NCBI RefSeq assembly: GCF_025685395.1
Contig: NZ_JAGSYA010000004.1
Span: forward strand, 1,116,001 to 1,180,000
Origin: Terriglobus tenax
GTDB taxonomy: Bacteria; Acidobacteriota; Terriglobia; Terriglobales; Acidobacteriaceae
Reading direction: 5' to 3'
DNA: 64,000 bases
Part shown: piece by piece, positions 36,771 through 46,349 of the stretch
Position numbering within the stretch: the stretch's first letter is position 1
Layout: every line of letters begins with the position of its first letter
The notes under the pieces: model-generated
The model's database searches: none
Seen by the model: the letters and a program-made list of their open reading frames with translations, nothing else
What the model was told of the DNA's origin: nothing
Translations under genes and position numbers: made by a program

Positions 36771-38290
36771 CGAATCTCCACCAGCGCCAGGCCGCGCGCC
36801 GGGACATGCACCGTCAGCTTGCCATTCTTCACTGCAAGCCTTTCCGGCGCGGCCAGGGCGCCGGCTTTCCTCAGTGCCGCGATCTGTAACCGGGTCGGCG
36901 TCGCTGGCCGGCCCATTTCGTCATACGCCTTCACCACGTTGCCGTGATTGGCATCCACACGCCACACGGTCGCCGTGGCTGCCGTTTTGCCCTTCAACTG
37001 TACCTCGAAGGTCTTCTCGGCGCCGGCATAGGTTTCCTTTGTATACGATGCTCCGGTTCCTTCCGGCGGTGCGTAATTCCATAACGCAATCTCCAGCGCG
37101 CCGGACTTCGTCTTCGTCGCCAGGGCACTCTCGCTGTCCACATCCAGACGACGATCGCCCAGTTTATGCAGAAGAACATACGCATTGAATGCCGGCTTGG
37201 GAATACCACGCTCCGCAATCAAACCAAAGCCGCCGTAGAACGGAGTCTTCACCACGCCCTGCTCCTCAAACACATCGGAGAAGGTCCAGTAGCTCATGAT
37301 GTCCACCATGCCATCGCACTGGCGAATCGTATCAGCCATCCACGGGCCCATGTATACCGAATCGGTCACATTCGGCTCGTTGGCATAACTGGCGTTGTAC
37401 TCACTCAGGATGAATGGCGTCTGCGGAAACGCCGACGCGGCAATCTCGTCATGCACCTTCTTCACCGACCGGCACACCATGCGGTCACGGGGAATCTGCT
37501 CGTCCGTCTTGAAGACATCCTTCGCCGTATCGTTCGCGTAGATGTGGCTGGAGACAAAGTCCACCGGAACCCCGGCTTCCTTGCAGTGCGCCAGGAACTC
37601 CGTGGTGAACGCCGCCTGCGCGGTGGAAGGTCCACCAACGCGGAGATGCTCGTTCACCGACTTCAGCGCGCGCACCGTATGGTCATACAGCTCGTAATAG
37701 GTAGGCATGGAAGGCTTGCCACCCCAGAAATCAAGGTTCGGTTCGTTCCACACCTCGAAGTACCAGGTAGATACTTCTTCAATGCCATAGCGGTCGACAA
37801 GGTGCGTCGCAAACGCCCGCATCATGTCGTCCCATTGCGCGTAGTCCTTAGGTGGAGAGATGTTCTGCTTGTACCAGAAGGCATGAAGCTGGTTCGGATC
37901 GGCCGCCATCTTCTTCGGCATAAAGCTCAGTTCGACAAACGGCTTTACTCCCTCATCCAGCAAGCCATCGTAGATCTGGTCCACGTAGGAGAAGTTATAG
38001 ACCGGCTTGCCCTGCGCGTCGACGTCATACACACCGACCTCGTCCATGAAGATGCCGTGCGGCCGGACGTAGGTAAAACCAGTGGCCTTCTTTACCGTGC
38101 GCATGTCCTGCCGGTAGCTGTCGCGCAGCGTAAGGATGGCGCGACCCGAGCCGAACATCTCCTCCCAGAAATGGCGCAACGGCCTTCCCTGCTGATGGGC
38201 ATCGACAACAACCTGCTCAAAATCCTGCGCAGGCAAAGAGGCTGCGGCAGCAAGAGCAAGAACCGACAGAGATGAGATCCAGCGACGCAT
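36767..38290 (-). CDS. GH39-family glycoside hydrolase, beta-xylosidase-like
   Basis: The mature enzyme is a secreted (beta/alpha)8 hydrolase of 507 residues. The signal peptide ends near SLPAQ. The acid/base Glu183 is in FEVWNEPNL and the nucleophile Glu297 in FILSEYNAS, in the clan A pattern of GH39. VRPHGIFMDEVGVYD and SYWTFSDVFEEQG also fit. A C-terminal beta domain of about 100 residues ends the protein. The ATG at 38290 has AAGGAG 4 bases upstream; the longer frame is discarded. Xylosidase is the usual family activity, but alpha-L-iduronidase-like and other specificities exist. Confidence 0.88.
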   Translation of the reverse strand: MRRWISSLSVLALAAAASLPAQDFEQVVVDAHQQGRPLRHFWEEMFGSGRAILTLRDSYRQDMRTVKKATGFTYVRPHGIFMDEVGVYDVDAQGKPVYNFSYVDQIYDGLLDEGVKPFVELSFMPKKMAADPNQLHAFWYKQNISPPKDYAQWDDMMRAFATHLVDRYGIEEVSTWYFEVWNEPNLDFWGGKPSMPTYYELYDHTVRALKSVNEHLRVGGPSTAQAAFTTEFLAHCKEAGVPVDFVSSHIYANDTAKDVFKTDEQIPRDRMVCRSVKKVHDEIAASAFPQTPFILSEYNASYANEPNVTDSVYMGPWMADTIRQCDGMVDIMSYWTFSDVFEEQGVVKTPFYGGFGLIAERGIPKPAFNAYVLLHKLGDRRLDVDSESALATKTKSGALEIALWNYAPPEGTGASYTKETYAGAEKTFEVQLKGKTAATATVWRVDANHGNVVKAYDEMGRPATPTRLQIAALRKAGALAAPERLAVKNGKLTVHVPARGLALVEIR

Positions 38291-38322
38291 ACTTCTCCTT
38301 ACGAAGGTAAGACGTAGAACAG

Positions 38323-38351
38323 CGCCGCGACGGTAAATACCCGTCGCGGCG
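38323..38351 (-). terminator. Strong stem-loop between the TonB receptor and the GH39-like gene
   Basis: CGCCGCGACGG and CCGTCGCGGCG form a perfect 11-bp stem around a 7-base loop, 16 bases after the receptor stop. There is no U run on the minus strand, so it may be an attenuator or mRNA-stability stem that lowers expression of the enzymes relative to the receptor. Confidence 0.65.
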
Positions 38352-38366
38352 TTTCTGCATTGTGGG

Positions 38367-41300
38367 TTAGAAGTTGAAGCGGCCCGTAAACTCAATCACA
38401 CGTGCCCCAAGAGCGCTCTGCGCTATGCCGAACTGCGGATTCGACGTAACTCCGTCCGAACTGATGGAGTTTGAGATGCTCGTCGGATTCAGGTTGAGCT
38501 TGTTCAGGATGTTGAAGAAATCCGCGCGAATCACGAACTTCGCATTCTCACCCAGAAAGCCCCACTTCGGCAGACCGAAGCCCTTCTGCGCCGCCATATC
38601 CAGGTTGAAGTATCCCGGACCGCGCAGGCTGTTGCGGCCCACGCCAGGAGCAGGCGGAATGCCAGACCCTGCCGTGTAGTTCGGAAGGGTGAAGTAATTC
38701 AATGCTCCACCGGAATAGTTGCTTCCGTTCCGGAAGGCGTCGTTGCTCTGGCTGCTGCCTGCACCGCCACGGTATCCGCCGGCGCGCAGCGTGCTGTAAC
38801 CGCTGCCGTTGTACACCACGTTCCCGGCATAGTTGGAGTAGACCGGCTGCCACGGATAACCGCTATGCCAGTTCATAATGCCGCTGAACTCCCAGTTACC
38901 CGCAACCTTTTCACGCCAGTTATTGCCACGGAAGAGCACCGGACGGAAGGTACCATACAGCTTCACGTTGTGCTTCACGTCATAATCCGAAGGGCCCGTG
39001 GCATAGCGGATATCATACGGATACTCGCCGATAAAATAATCGTTTGAGCCAGTGTCCATCGACTTCGCATAGCGATACTGCGCATCGATATCGAACATGC
39101 GCGAGAAGCGGTGATTGATCTCGGCCCATCCGGCGTTGAAGTTCGCATTGGCATCGTTCACGTAGTAATACATGTTCTGGACGCGAGCATTGCGAATGTT
39201 GGGATAGTTCCAGTTCAGGTTCAACTGGCGCGTGTAATGCCGCGTGCTGCTTCCCTGATAGCCAAAGGTCGCCACCCAGTTTGCACCCAAATCCTGGCTC
39301 ACCGTCATGGAGTAGCCATAGGTCACCGGCGTAGGAATAAAGCTCGGGAAGCCTGTCAGCGTCAGAGCGGTTCCCGTCGTTGGCAGACCGTTGGCATCAA
39401 AGGTCTGCCGCGCCGCCGGGTTTGAAGGATATCCATCAAACGAGGTCGGGCTGCTGGGCGTCTGGTACAGAATGTCGCCGCAACCCGTACGTGCATTCAC
39501 ATCCGAGCACTGCAGCGTCAGGCTCGTCACCAGCGGAGGATTCGCGCGGCCATTCAGTGTAATGGCCTGCTGCATACGGTTATAGCCAATACCGAAGCCA
39601 CCGCGAATCACCAGCGGCTTGCTCCACGCCGTCTTCGGCGTAAAGGCGAAGCCAATCTGCGGACCCCAGTTGTTCTTCGAGGCCTGGTACAGATCGCCAC
39701 CCACGCGAATAGAAGCTCCCGTCAGAAGAGCGCTGCCCTGCCCAAGGACCACGTTGCTGATGTTGCCGTACTTCTCACGCACAGGACTGTAGTACTCCCA
39801 GCGCAGACCGGCGTTGATGGTCAGATTCGGCAGCACCTTCCAGTCATCCTGAATAAAGCCTGCCCAGATATTCGAACGAATGTACTTCTTATTCGCTGTC
39901 GGCGATCCATTGCGCGGATCGAAGTTACCGGTCTCACGATACGGAACATCGTTGGCCACATCCCACAGGTTACGGAAGAAGTACTGCGGACGGGCAGCGC
40001 CGGACTGTACATCGTTGTCCTGCTCCCAGTAGAGATCGGCGCCGGCCTTGATGGTGTGCGACGCTATCGTCTTCGTCATCACATCACGGAAGTTATATGT
40101 CGTCTGATAGAAAATGCCCGGTCCCGGAGCCCCTGCTGGCTGGATACCTCCAGTCAGAGTACCTGGTGTGTCCGTCGTCAGCGTGGGCAGCCCCCACGGT
40201 TCCTGCGGGTTCGAGGTCAGTTCGTTGAAGTACCAGCGTGTCACATTGCCGCGCGCTTCATTCACCAGCGTCGGGCTGAAGGTATGGTTCCACACCACGG
40301 CGGCCGTGTAGTTCAAACGGTTGTTGTTCCACAGGTTCGCAGAACGTACCGGCCCGTTATACGACACCGTGTTCACAGGAACCCAGTACATGGTGTATGT
40401 CAGCAGGTCATGCTGCGTAATCTGAGCGTCCGCGCGCCCCTGGAACTGCTGCGCTGTGCTGCGCGTCGGGTTCACGGTCTGTACGTTGAAAATATCCGGA
40501 ACACCATCAAAGCCGCCGCCAATACCCGGCGTTCCGCTGCTGACATACGTCGGGTCAGGTGTGCCAAGTGCGGTGTTCGTCGGTGATCCCAGGTCAAGAC
40601 CTCCCGCTACATCGCGGCAGCTGGAGGCGCTCAAGCCGATCGACGCGCAGTTCTGTCCGCTGACCGCGCTGTACGACACACCCATGCCCTGGTAGTTATA
40701 GAGTCGCGTGCCGATGCCGTTCGGCTTACGGCTGGCCAGCGTCTGAATAAACTGCGGTGTCTCATACCATCCGTTGCCAAAGCTGGTGCCGTTGTTGCGC
40801 AGCGTCTCATACGAAAAGAAGAAGAAGATCTTGTTCTTCCAGATCGGCCCACCCACGCTGCCGCCAAACTGGTTGAAGCGGTTAGCATCACGCTGCACGG
40901 GCGAGTTATTGGGCCCGTTGTACTTCTGGTAGGCATTCAAACCCGGGCGGTGCATCTTGAAGAAGCCGCTGCCATGCCAGTCATTCGATCCCCCCTTCGA
41001 TACGACCTGCACCTGGCCACCGCTATTGTGACCACTCTCCGCGTCATACGGATTGGCAGAGACACGAACCTCTTTCACGCTCTCCTCGTTCGGTGTGATC
41101 ACCGCGGCGCCACCCCATGCAAGGCTGTTCACGGAGACGCCATCAATCTGCATATTGTTGGAGATATTTCGTGTGCCGTTGGCACTGACCTGCACCTGGT
41201 TCTCCGCCTGGAAAACGCTGCTCGTCGTTCCAGCTCCGCCAGGTCCGGCATTGCCAGGAAGATTATTCGCGCCGCCACCGCTGTTGCGAGACGAGTCGCC

Positions 41301-41798
41301 AAACATGCCTGGAGCAAGCTGCAACAACTGGAACGGATCGCGCCCGTTCGAAGGCAGCGATTGAATCTGTTGCGTGGAGATGGTGCCTCCCACCTGCGCA
41401 TTCTGCGTATTGATCAGTGGCGTCGCATCGGTCACTTCCACCGTCTCGGTAATGGCGCCGACCTGCATCTTCACATCCAGACCGGTCGTTGTCTCGCCCT
41501 GGATCGTGACGTTCGCAAGCTCCTGCTTCACAAAGCCAGTCACCTCAACCGTCATGCTGTAGTTCGAAGGCGCAAGACGCGGAAACGAATAGGTCCCTTC
41601 TGCGCTCGATGTCGTCTCCAGCGTACGGTTCGTCGCCTTGTCCACCAGCTTGATCTTTGCATTCGGAATTACCGCGCCATCGGTGTCCGTCACCGTGCCC
41701 TGCAGGCCGGCACGATACTGCGCCAGCACCATCACCGGCATTGCAAGCGCGAAGGCTACAAGCGCAGCCGCTCGCACCATCCATTTCAGATTGCTCAT
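38367..41798 (-). CDS. TonB-dependent receptor with carboxypeptidase-regulatory-like domain
   Basis: This outer-membrane receptor has 1143 residues. The signal peptide ends near MVLAQ. A CarboxypepD_reg-like domain follows (GLQGTVTDTDGAVIPNA, residues about 30-110), then the plug (TQQIQSLPSNGRDPFQLLQLAPG) and a long barrel ending in FTGRFNF. The type is the large Oar-like receptor common in Acidobacteriota. No SusD is present. Together with the two downstream glycosidases it should import an oligosaccharide (inference). The ATG at 41798 has GGAGG 7 bases upstream; the 81 extra residues of the longer frame are not family sequence. Confidence 0.9.
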   Translation of the reverse strand: MSNLKWMVRAAALVAFALAMPVMVLAQYRAGLQGTVTDTDGAVIPNAKIKLVDKATNRTLETTSSAEGTYSFPRLAPSNYSMTVEVTGFVKQELANVTIQGETTTGLDVKMQVGAITETVEVTDATPLINTQNAQVGGTISTQQIQSLPSNGRDPFQLLQLAPGMFGDSSRNSGGGANNLPGNAGPGGAGTTSSVFQAENQVQVSANGTRNISNNMQIDGVSVNSLAWGGAAVITPNEESVKEVRVSANPYDAESGHNSGGQVQVVSKGGSNDWHGSGFFKMHRPGLNAYQKYNGPNNSPVQRDANRFNQFGGSVGGPIWKNKIFFFFSYETLRNNGTSFGNGWYETPQFIQTLASRKPNGIGTRLYNYQGMGVSYSAVSGQNCASIGLSASSCRDVAGGLDLGSPTNTALGTPDPTYVSSGTPGIGGGFDGVPDIFNVQTVNPTRSTAQQFQGRADAQITQHDLLTYTMYWVPVNTVSYNGPVRSANLWNNNRLNYTAAVVWNHTFSPTLVNEARGNVTRWYFNELTSNPQEPWGLPTLTTDTPGTLTGGIQPAGAPGPGIFYQTTYNFRDVMTKTIASHTIKAGADLYWEQDNDVQSGAARPQYFFRNLWDVANDVPYRETGNFDPRNGSPTANKKYIRSNIWAGFIQDDWKVLPNLTINAGLRWEYYSPVREKYGNISNVVLGQGSALLTGASIRVGGDLYQASKNNWGPQIGFAFTPKTAWSKPLVIRGGFGIGYNRMQQAITLNGRANPPLVTSLTLQCSDVNARTGCGDILYQTPSSPTSFDGYPSNPAARQTFDANGLPTTGTALTLTGFPSFIPTPVTYGYSMTVSQDLGANWVATFGYQGSSTRHYTRQLNLNWNYPNIRNARVQNMYYYVNDANANFNAGWAEINHRFSRMFDIDAQYRYAKSMDTGSNDYFIGEYPYDIRYATGPSDYDVKHNVKLYGTFRPVLFRGNNWREKVAGNWEFSGIMNWHSGYPWQPVYSNYAGNVVYNGSGYSTLRAGGYRGGAGSSQSNDAFRNGSNYSGGALNYFTLPNYTAGSGIPPAPGVGRNSLRGPGYFNLDMAAQKGFGLPKWGFLGENAKFVIRADFFNILNKLNLNPTSISNSISSDGVTSNPQFGIAQSALGARVIEFTGRFNF

Positions 41799-41989
41799 CA
41801 CCTTGCCTCCAAATAGAACCGCACCAGGAGAGCCCGCTTCGTGTCTGGGCTTGGGGAATGAGGTCTCCCCCTGGTCCGTACTGGGTATCCGGAACGCAGA
41901 CGCACATATGCATCTGGAACCGTTTGCGCGCGTTAACCAGTCGCGACGCAGCCCGGAAACCGGGATGGCAAAAGGATGCAACTTCAGAA

Positions 41990-42017
41990 GGAAAGGGTTG
42001 TCTTTTGGAAAGGGTTG
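41990..42017. repeat. Direct repeat GGAAAGGGTTG upstream of the TonB receptor
   Basis: GGAAAGGGTTG occurs at 41990-42000 and 42007-42017, 17 bases apart, about 200 bases upstream of the receptor start. It could be a two-site activator target. The 261-base gap (41799-42059) otherwise shows only a small CCCGG/CCGGG stem at 41953 and no riboswitch-like structure I can support. Confidence 0.5.
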
Positions 42018-42059
42018 CCTTCGCGTCAAAATACGACGCACAATGTGAGCGGAAATGTT

Positions 42060-42608
42060 TTAGTGCACGACGCCCAGTTGATCAAAAGGCCAGAAGACCA
42101 GCACGGCCTTGCCATAGATGAACTTACGGTCCACAGCGCCAAAGTCACGGCTGTCGCTTGAGACCGAACGATGGTCGCCCATCACCCAGTACTGTCCGGG
42201 GTCAATCATCTGTTGTGATAACGAGCGCTCGTCCCGGTAGCGGGCCGGCACATAAGGCTCCGGCACCATGTAGCCATTCACATACACACGCCCATGACGA
42301 ATCTCAAGCGTGTCGCCCGGCAGCGCAATCACGCGCTTGATGTAGCTCTTCGAAGGGTCGCGCGGATAGTTGAAGACCACCACATCACCGCGATGAATCT
42401 GTCCAACACGATATGCAATCTTGTTGATGAACAAGCGGTCCTGGTCTTCGAGCCGTGGCAGCATCGACGTTCCTTCCACCACCACAGGCTGGTAGAGAAA
42501 GATGATGATGAACGCCGATATCGCGATCGAAATCATGAAGTCGCGAATCCAGCCCGTTACCTGGCGGGATGACTGCTTCGTCTGGATCGTTTGTTGCTCG
42601 TCCTGCAT
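42060..42608 (-). CDS. lepB: Signal peptidase I
   Basis: This inner-membrane serine protease cleaves Sec and Tat signal peptides. One membrane helix (residues about 24-42) precedes EGTSMLP with catalytic Ser48, and YIKRVIALPGD carries the general base Lys91. GDHRSVSSDSRDFGAV closes the conserved core. At 182 residues it has no large periplasmic insert. The ATG at 42608 follows AGG by 5 bases; a GTG two codons earlier is possible. It lies about 40 bases after the beta-lactamase-like gene on the same strand. Confidence 0.94.
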   Translation of the reverse strand: MQDEQQTIQTKQSSRQVTGWIRDFMISIAISAFIIIFLYQPVVVEGTSMLPRLEDQDRLFINKIAYRVGQIHRGDVVVFNYPRDPSKSYIKRVIALPGDTLEIRHGRVYVNGYMVPEPYVPARYRDERSLSQQMIDPGQYWVMGDHRSVSSDSRDFGAVDRKFIYGKAVLVFWPFDQLGVVH

Positions 42609-42647
42609 GACCACCTGAAATGTTAGACGGGGAATACTTCTAATCTA

Positions 42648-43613
42648 CTACTTCAGCCCCAATCCCGGTTTCATCTGGCGGCCGTCCAGCCCATCCGGCG
42701 ACCACTCCTTCACAATCGCCCGTGCAATGTGCGCCACCGTGCTTTCGCCTTCGTTATCCGTCGTCCAGCTCTTGTCCTCATTCTGCCAGGTAAAAATGCT
42801 CAGCACGATCGGCCCGGACTTCGCTGCCACAATCGCCACATCATTGCGTACGGCGTTCAGAGACCCTGTTTTGCTGGCAATCGCGGAACCGGCTTCACTC
42901 GAATCCAGCGTTTCCAGGTAGCGCGGAATGGTGTTGCGATAGAACTGGCTCCGCAGCATGGTCAACGCCGTCTGGCAGATCGCCTCATCCTGTGGCTGCG
43001 CCGGGCCGCCCAGATCGCAGCGGCCAATCTTCTCCATCACCACGGCCATCTCGCGCGCAGTCGTCTTTCCCAGGCCAAACTTCGGCTGATCCGCCGGCAT
43101 GGGCTCTGTCGCCGGCTTCATCACCTTCTTGTAGAAATGGGTATCCTTCAGCCCCACCGCGGCCATGCGGTCATTCACGGCCTTTACGCCAAAACGGTCA
43201 ATCGCCAGGTTGGTCGCAGTGTTGTCGCTCAAAATCACCATCAGCGTCAAAACGTCCTTCAGTGTCAGTTCCTTGGGAGCATCCAGAAGCCCCAGTACGC
43301 CAGAGCCGCTAACCGCTTCTCCCGGCTTCAGAACAATCTTCTCGTCCCAGTGAGCCTTGCCGTCGCGAATCTGCTCCATCGCCTCATACAGCATCGACAG
43401 CTTGATCACCGAGGCCGTCTGCACCGGCTCATTCTCGTCCACCGCAATGACCTTGCCCGTATTTAGCTGCCTGGCATAGACAGCGACCTTGCCATGGTGA
43501 GAAGTAATCAAGGCTCTCACCTCCGCCGGTACCTTTTGCTGGGCAAGTCCTATGACGGGCGCGGCAAACAACAGAAACAAATTCAACGCAAAACGGCAAC
43601 TGGAAACGGGCAT
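42648..43613 (-). CDS. Class A beta-lactamase-like serine hydrolase
   Basis: The 321 residues carry a signal peptide (cleavage near GLAQQ) and the penicilloyl-transferase motifs: Ser68-Val-Ile-Lys71, Ser129-Asp-Asn131 and KTG in ASKTGSLNAVRND. The omega-loop region reads KKVMKPATEPMPAD and lacks the ExxLN motif, so the deacylating glutamate is not evident. It may therefore be a slow beta-lactamase or a penicillin-binding, carboxypeptidase-like enzyme. The ATG at 43613 has GAGAGG 5 bases upstream. It is divergent from the SLBB gene and upstream of lepB. Confidence 0.87.
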   Translation of the reverse strand: MPVSSCRFALNLFLLFAAPVIGLAQQKVPAEVRALITSHHGKVAVYARQLNTGKVIAVDENEPVQTASVIKLSMLYEAMEQIRDGKAHWDEKIVLKPGEAVSGSGVLGLLDAPKELTLKDVLTLMVILSDNTATNLAIDRFGVKAVNDRMAAVGLKDTHFYKKVMKPATEPMPADQPKFGLGKTTAREMAVVMEKIGRCDLGGPAQPQDEAICQTALTMLRSQFYRNTIPRYLETLDSSEAGSAIASKTGSLNAVRNDVAIVAAKSGPIVLSIFTWQNEDKSWTTDNEGESTVAHIARAIVKEWSPDGLDGRQMKPGLGLK

Positions 43614-43723
43614 AACAACCTCTCTGCTCTGCAGCCAACCTTGAAAACGAATGCTATATGCTAATCCCAACGGTGTTATTGCATATCCTGCCGTTGAGAA
43701 ACCTTGTGGCCTTCCGCTATTTT

Positions 43724-46228
43724 ATGAATAGAATCTTCGCCTCTCCGGTCGTCCTTACAGCAGTTTTGGCTTGCACTTTTGCTTTACCTTCGCTCGGGCA
43801 ATCCACTCTTCCTTCAGACCAGTCGGATAACCAGAATGGCTCCAACTCTTCCGGCAATTCGACGTCGGGATCGAGTTATGATTCTGGATCAAGCAACGAC
43901 CCCTATAGCAGCGGAAATACTTCGGGCATCAACCAAAACGGCATAAACCAGAATGGATCAAACCAGAACAGGACGAACCTGAACGGAACATCGTCTGATT
44001 CATTCAATCTGCCCGATATCACCTGGGGTGACACCACGACCTCGACGCAGAACGGTTCCTCAGGACGCACGTCTGACCAGCAGACACCGACCACGAATCT
44101 TCGTCCGCTCCAGCCCCAGGTGCCGCCGCCACCGGTTATTACGGATTTTCAACGGATGGTGCAGGCCTCTACAGGCCAGATGCTGCCGATCTTCGGGCAA
44201 AACCTCTTCGAATCTCCCTCTACCTTTTCCCCGGTCTCCAATATCCCGGTAACACCGGAATATGTCATCGCTCCCGGAGACGAGGTCATCGTACGCATCT
44301 GGGGCTCTATTTCGATTACCCAGAGGATTATCGTTGACCGTGCCGGCGATATCTTTCTTCCCAGGGTCGGAACTCTGCACGTGGCAGGCCTTCGTTATTC
44401 CGAGCTTGAGAGTCATCTGAAATCCAGCGTAGACCGTGTGTTCCGCAACTACGAACTCTCCGCCCAGCTCGGCCAGTTGCATGCCATCCAGATTTTTGTT
44501 CTGGGCGCGGCAAAACGGCCCGGTGCTTATACCGTTAGTTCCCTTTCAACTCTGGTCAATGCAATCTTTGCATCGGGCGGCCCTTCTTCTGAAGGTTCCA
44601 TGCGCCGCATCGAGTTGCGCCGCGAAAGCAAGACCGTTTCCTCATTTGATCTTTATGACCTGATCATTAACGGCCATACCAACAATGACAGTCGCCTGCT
44701 TCCGGGCGATGTCCTGTACATCCCTCCGGCTGGCCCTCGTGTCGCCTTGTCGGGCAGCGTGAAGGTTCCGGCCATCTATGAAGCCACGGACACTTCTACC
44801 CTGCAGCAGGTTCTCGAGTACGCCGGCGGTTTCAATACAACGGCATCCCTGCAGGTCGGAACGCTGGAACGCATCCAGGACCACCGTGAGCGCGTTGTCA
44901 CCAACCTGTCCTTCACCAGCGCTGGCCTCTCCATTCCGGTTCGTGACGGCGACCTGATTCGTATTCGGACCGTCTCCCGCCGCTACAGTGCCGGAATTAC
45001 GCTCCGCGGCAACGTAGAAACCCCCGGCCGCTTCGCCTGGCACGAAGGAATGCGGCTGCATGAAATCATTCCGGACCGTGCGTCCCTTCTGACGCCTGAC
45101 TACTGGCAGCGGAGAACCAAGGAATCTCTTCCGACACCTTTCTTTACTCCCATGGACCAGGTCTCCGCGGGAGATCGCACAGCTTCGTCTGCTGTTCAAA
45201 GCTCCTCCAACACATCAGGTACGTCTACCCGGCTTACAGGACGCGAAAACGTAAGCCGGCCGCTGGCACCACTCAATGTCGTCCAGATTCCGGCAGCCGA
45301 AATCAATTGGAACTATGCCGTGATCGAGAGAACCGACGCGACGACGCTGAAGCACGAGCTTATCCCCTTCCATCTGGGAAGACTCGTGTTTGATCACAAC
45401 GACGCAGACGACCTCGAACTGCTTCCGAATGACACCGTCACTATCTTTTCCCAGGCGGACTTTCAGGTACCCATCCTGGATCGCACGAAGTATGTGCGCC
45501 TGGAGGGTGAAGTCGTCAATGCTGGAATCTACAGCGTCGAAAAGGGCGAGACTCTTCGCCATCTGCTTATCCGCGTCGGAGGTCTGACTCCCAACGCCTA
45601 CCTGTACGCCTCGCAACTCAAGCGCGAATCCACACGCTTTCAGCAGCAATCACGCCTTGAGGAGTATTTGTCAAAGCTGCAGATCGAGCAGGAGCATAGC
45701 GCCACCAATCGCGCGCTCAGCTCTTCCAATCAAAGCGCAGACGCCCTTCTGCGAACAACACAGCAGAATGTACTCAACCGCATCCGTGATCTGCGCGCCT
45801 CCGGTCGGGTCCTGCTTAGCTTCAAGCCCAGTTCTTCGAATCTTGCGGATGTCCCGGATATCCCACTGGAAGATGGTGACGTCTTCACCGTCGCCAACCG
45901 CCCTGCGATCATCTCCATCATCGGATCGGTCTATAGCCAGAACTCCGTACTTTACGTGCCCGGAGCAAACGTCAAATACGCTCTCCGCATGGCTGGCGGC
46001 CCGGACCGTAACTCGGACAGGAAGCATACCTTCATCATTCGGGCTGACGGAACGGTCACCAGCAAGGACAACCGCAGCTGGGGCGATAACTTCAATTCAG
46101 TCAAACTCTACCCCGGAGACACCGTAGTCGTGCCGGAACAGCTCTATCCCACGCCTATCCTCCAACAACTGACATCCATCGCCTCTATCTTTGGACAGAT
46201 TGGAATTGCCGCCGCCGTAGTGAGATAA
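43724..46228 (+). CDS. SLBB-domain polysaccharide export protein (Wza-like)
   Basis: The reading from 43724 gives 834 residues. A signal peptide (near PSLGQ) is followed by a long Ser/Asn/Gly-rich linker to about residue 115 and a Pro run. The polysaccharide export domain then begins (PVTPEYVIAPGDEVIVRIWG, about 175), and several SLBB domains follow, with VLGAAKRPGAY, LSGSVKVPAIYE, LRGNVETPGRF and LEGEVVNAGIYS. It should form or gate an outer-membrane polysaccharide pore, but no polymerase or Wzc neighbour is adjacent. An ATG at 43658 would add 22 residues. Confidence 0.88.
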   Translation: MNRIFASPVVLTAVLACTFALPSLGQSTLPSDQSDNQNGSNSSGNSTSGSSYDSGSSNDPYSSGNTSGINQNGINQNGSNQNRTNLNGTSSDSFNLPDITWGDTTTSTQNGSSGRTSDQQTPTTNLRPLQPQVPPPPVITDFQRMVQASTGQMLPIFGQNLFESPSTFSPVSNIPVTPEYVIAPGDEVIVRIWGSISITQRIIVDRAGDIFLPRVGTLHVAGLRYSELESHLKSSVDRVFRNYELSAQLGQLHAIQIFVLGAAKRPGAYTVSSLSTLVNAIFASGGPSSEGSMRRIELRRESKTVSSFDLYDLIINGHTNNDSRLLPGDVLYIPPAGPRVALSGSVKVPAIYEATDTSTLQQVLEYAGGFNTTASLQVGTLERIQDHRERVVTNLSFTSAGLSIPVRDGDLIRIRTVSRRYSAGITLRGNVETPGRFAWHEGMRLHEIIPDRASLLTPDYWQRRTKESLPTPFFTPMDQVSAGDRTASSAVQSSSNTSGTSTRLTGRENVSRPLAPLNVVQIPAAEINWNYAVIERTDATTLKHELIPFHLGRLVFDHNDADDLELLPNDTVTIFSQADFQVPILDRTKYVRLEGEVVNAGIYSVEKGETLRHLLIRVGGLTPNAYLYASQLKRESTRFQQQSRLEEYLSKLQIEQEHSATNRALSSSNQSADALLRTTQQNVLNRIRDLRASGRVLLSFKPSSSNLADVPDIPLEDGDVFTVANRPAIISIIGSVYSQNSVLYVPGANVKYALRMAGGPDRNSDRKHTFIIRADGTVTSKDNRSWGDNFNSVKLYPGDTVVVPEQLYPTPILQQLTSIASIFGQIGIAAAVVR
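43925..43984 (+). repeat. 15-bp coding minisatellite (GINQN repeats)
   Basis: Four 15-base units encode GINQN, GINQN, GSNQN and RTNLN (residues about 68-87 of the SLBB protein). It lies in a flexible linker, and unit number could vary between strains. Confidence 0.8.
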
Positions 46229-46232
46229 GCCC

Positions 46233-46264
46233 GGGCCGCGCTTTCGCACATGTTTGCGCGGTCC
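46233..46264 (+). terminator. Possible terminator after the SLBB gene
   Basis: GGGCCGCGC and GCGCGGTCC can pair around a 14-base loop right after the stop. A T run (CGCTTTTT) comes only about 10 bases later, so this is a weak call. Confidence 0.45.
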
Positions 46265-46349
46265 AGCCAACGCTTTTTGAGACAGCCGCCATCCAAACTG
46301 AAGTATGGTACTGGTCCACACGCAAGACCGTAAGAAAGGACACCGCATC

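Noticed and set aside
41799-42059. Cobalamin or other riboswitch upstream of the large TonB receptor
   Set aside because: No conserved B12-box-like or other riboswitch core was found; only short stems and a direct repeat are visible.
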